Positions 61,926 to 64,000 of a stretch of 64,000 nucleotides of DNA are shown piece after piece. Numbering within the stretch: the stretch's first letter is position 1; each line of letters opens with the position of its first letter. The DNA is from Seminavis robusta (taxonomy: Eukaryota > Bacillariophyta > Bacillariophyceae > Naviculales > Naviculaceae): the NCBI GenBank assembly GCA_903772945.1, contig CAICTM010000053.1:1-64000 (forward strand), given 5' to 3'. The notes under the pieces were generated by a model. The model had not been told where the DNA came from. It was given only the letters and a program-made list of their open reading frames with translations, and searched no databases. A program made the translations under genes and the position numbers.

Positions 61926-64000
61926 ATGCTTCGATCCACCACCCGTCTACAAAGGGCTTCTGCTGATATCCTTCCTGCCACCAAGAATGCGTCTTTCAGA
62001 AGGAGATTGTCTTCGCCACTGCCGCCATTGAGACACCCACGACGTGCATTCAGCGTTGTCTCGGCTCCCTATCAACAACATCAGAGGGAGGAGAGCACAC
62101 ATGCTTCTTCATCGTCGGTACAATCTCCAAGAGATGCAGCGTCATCGGATAACAGTGGCGTAGCTGCTACCACTTCTGCTTTGGATAATTCGAATGAGAC
62201 CGGGGTATCCTTCCACGCAAAAGAACAAAATGTATCGTCACAGGGTACAGATAAAGAAGACACAAATTTGAACCGGGTCGATCAGGAACAAGTACGCCAA
62301 CAAAAATTTGACAATGAAATTCGACAACAATCTGCCGTCATCCTGGAAGAAATTCCCTATGGAGAATTCACCCCCGAAGTATGGAAGAAGGCATTCTGGG
62401 TGTTGGATAAATGGATCCGAACCAGTCGCATGGCACAAACCCCCGAGAGTGTCGATCAATCCTTCCTCTTGCTGGATCGATTGGTCATGGAACAAGAAGT
62501 CCAGAATTTTCATCCCCTCTCGTGTCAACACCTCAAAACCAAACTACTGCGAGAAATGGTATTTAACTGGAACCGCTGTATACGAAACTTTCATTCGTTT
62601 TCATTGGAAGATCAGGCATTGCTGCGATTCGAGTACACGCCCATGGAATTGCTGGCACGCATGGAGAGTTACGGCGAACGAAGTCCCATGATGCAGCTCG
62701 ATACTAAAACGTTGAATCAACTCATGGATGGGGCATCGTGGTGTTGTGAACCCTCCAGTTCGGGGACGCCGCACATGATTTCTCCCCGTGTCGCCACATC
62801 CTTTGTCGAATCATTGTTTGATCGAATGGATGCTCCCAATAAATGGTCCAAACCACAACAACGTCGTCGTCATCAGGATCAGGATCAGGATCAGGATCAT
62901 CACCATCATCTTGCAGCAACGACGGCCGCATCCGCAGGGGGCGCCAACAACAAGAGTCCTAATAAGGATGTGAGCAACGTGGCCTTTCACAGTGCCAACT
63001 ATCACCCGGGCATGGCCTTTTTCCAAGATAACACGGACACTGCTCCTTCCAACAACAGCCATTCTCATGCGCATCAGTATCACCCCAAATACGTGGCGAT
63101 ACGGAGAAATAACTCTCTTCCCCGAACGACGCCCAATAAGATTACCTACACGAACGTGATCCTGCTGTTTGCGAGAAATGGGCTTGCCGGACGCGCCGAA
63201 GCTCAATTGAACCGACTCTACAAGACGTACATGGAGCACAAGAGCCCGCTACTCAAGCCGGATATTCGGGTCTTTACGGCCGTCCTGCAAGCCTTGCGCA
63301 ACTGCGAAGAGGGTCTCCCAGCGGCAGAACGTGCCGAAAGCATTTTGGGTCGGATGCATGAGCTGGCCGCTTGTGGACTCATCCCCGAAGTGGCACCCGA
63401 CGAAATTGCCTATTGCGTCGTCCTGGCGGCATATGCCAAACGAGCGGACAGAACCAAAGATGCGCACAACAAACGTTCCTCCAGCAACAAGATACGAGAC
63501 GCAGAAAAGTGTCTGGCGAAGGCCAGGGAACTCTTTACGAGAATGCAACAGTTGGGATTTGCTAGTACCAGTGCGTATAACATTATGATCAATGCCTTGG
63601 GCAAATCGGGAAGGCCGGATGAAGCCCAAGCTCTGCTGAAGCAGATGCATGAGGAGTATGCCGGTGGCAACCAAAAAGTCCAGCCTGGCAGTATTGCCTA
63701 CAACACTGTCATTGCAGCGTGGGCTCGATCGGGGGACTCTACATGCGGGGATCGTGCCATGAAACTGTTGGAAGATCTCGAGCAGCAATACCAGGCCGGA
63801 ACAGTCAAGGATCCTCCCGACGCGTTCACCTACAACAGTGTCTTGGCTTGTTTGGCGCAAGCTGGCAAAGCCGAACAAGCAGATGCGTTGTTGCGACACA
63901 TGAAACAAACACAAAGAGCCAATGGCGTCGACATTTCACCTGACACCATGACATACAACACGGTTATGGATGCGTATGGCACCGTGAAAAACCCACAACG
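61926..64000 (+). CDS. PPR protein, mitochondrial-type, runs off the window end
   Basis: Open from ATG 61926 to the window edge (at least 691 residues). The N-terminus is basic and Ser/Arg-rich without acidic residues ('MLRSTTRLQRASADILPATK', 'FRRRLSSPLPPLRHPRRAFS'), typical of a mitochondrial presequence. A poorly conserved region of about 330 residues follows, including a His/Gln/Asp run. From about residue 395 PPR units appear: 'NKITYTNVILLFARNGLAGR', 'DEIAYCVVLAAYAKRADRTK', 'TSAYNIMINALGKSGRPDEA', 'GSIAYNTVIAAWARSGDSTC', 'DAFTYNSVLACLAQAGKAEQ' and 'DTMTYNTVMDAYGTVKNPQ' at the edge. Such proteins bind specific organellar transcripts. It differs from the PPR gene at 43806-46778, which has a plastid-type N-terminus. 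The 3' end is not in the window. Confidence 0.88.
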   Translation, partial: MLRSTTRLQRASADILPATKNASFRRRLSSPLPPLRHPRRAFSVVSAPYQQHQREESTHASSSSVQSPRDAASSDNSGVAATTSALDNSNETGVSFHAKEQNVSSQGTDKEDTNLNRVDQEQVRQQKFDNEIRQQSAVILEEIPYGEFTPEVWKKAFWVLDKWIRTSRMAQTPESVDQSFLLLDRLVMEQEVQNFHPLSCQHLKTKLLREMVFNWNRCIRNFHSFSLEDQALLRFEYTPMELLARMESYGERSPMMQLDTKTLNQLMDGASWCCEPSSSGTPHMISPRVATSFVESLFDRMDAPNKWSKPQQRRRHQDQDQDQDHHHHLAATTAASAGGANNKSPNKDVSNVAFHSANYHPGMAFFQDNTDTAPSNNSHSHAHQYHPKYVAIRRNNSLPRTTPNKITYTNVILLFARNGLAGRAEAQLNRLYKTYMEHKSPLLKPDIRVFTAVLQALRNCEEGLPAAERAESILGRMHELAACGLIPEVAPDEIAYCVVLAAYAKRADRTKDAHNKRSSSNKIRDAEKCLAKARELFTRMQQLGFASTSAYNIMINALGKSGRPDEAQALLKQMHEEYAGGNQKVQPGSIAYNTVIAAWARSGDSTCGDRAMKLLEDLEQQYQAGTVKDPPDAFTYNSVLACLAQAGKAEQADALLRHMKQTQRANGVDISPDTMTYNTVMDAYGTVKNPQ

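Noticed and set aside
61517-61966. 149-residue plus-strand frame before the PPR gene
   Set aside because: Out of frame with the PPR start it overlaps, no motif, lies in the divergent promoter region.

Overview
The window reads as nuclear DNA of a diatom (photosynthetic stramenopile). The signs are compact genes on both strands, short GT-AG introns of about 68 to 166 bases, and several proteins whose N-terminus combines a signal peptide with the Ala-Phe cleavage context used for import into four-membrane plastids (MutS2-like protein, a PPR protein, a 3 x 73-residue repeat protein). The gene content is also typical: phytol-kinase-type enzyme, V-ATPase proteolipid, UDP-xylose synthase, several Golgi-type glycosyltransferases and diatom copia-type relics. 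I did not assign a species. Layout: 1-4885 holds two relics on the minus strand, a broken Ty1/copia-type gag region with an LTR-like edge and an unclassified gag-like ORF with a CCCH knuckle. 4886-7232 is gene-poor, with a 33-base minisatellite and a cluster of cAMP-response-element-type sites. 7233-17966 is gene-rich: V-ATPase subunit c, a phytol/dolichol kinase-family protein, a C2H2 membrane protein, the splicing helicase PRP16 in ten exons, and a repeat protein. 18852-22031 is an intact transposase-like gene. 23037-37129 holds an unknown coiled-coil protein, the molybdopterin synthase small subunit, two divergent glycosyltransferases that each carry one frame break, endonuclease V, a quadruple-CX9C protein and a plastid-type MutS2. 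37770-39425 is a dense tandem-repeat zone made of a hairpin-unit array and an array of repeated splice-acceptor-like units. 39456-53749 carries an acidic repeat membrane protein, an aspartyl/asparaginyl hydroxylase-family protein, a plastid-type PPR protein, UDP-glucuronate decarboxylase, a GT32 glycosyltransferase and an unusual DnaJ. 53750-59160 is mostly non-coding with repeats. 59337-64000 holds an unknown protein, a lipoyl-domain-only E2/E3BP-like protein and a PPR protein that runs off the window. Common themes: four genes fit Golgi glycan assembly (UXS supplies UDP-xylose; GT77-like, GT49-like and GT32 enzymes would use nucleotide sugars), and two PPR proteins plus MutS2 point to organelle RNA and DNA maintenance. 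The most striking observation is in PRP16. Its ATP-binding Walker A loop is spread over four exons, one of them only 5 bases long, and the splice phases, GT-AG borders and conserved protein sequence all agree. Others are a DnaJ that has lost exactly one of its two zinc sites, the exon-like tandem array at 38.5-39.4 kb, and strong over-representation of the palindrome TACCGGTA between genes.
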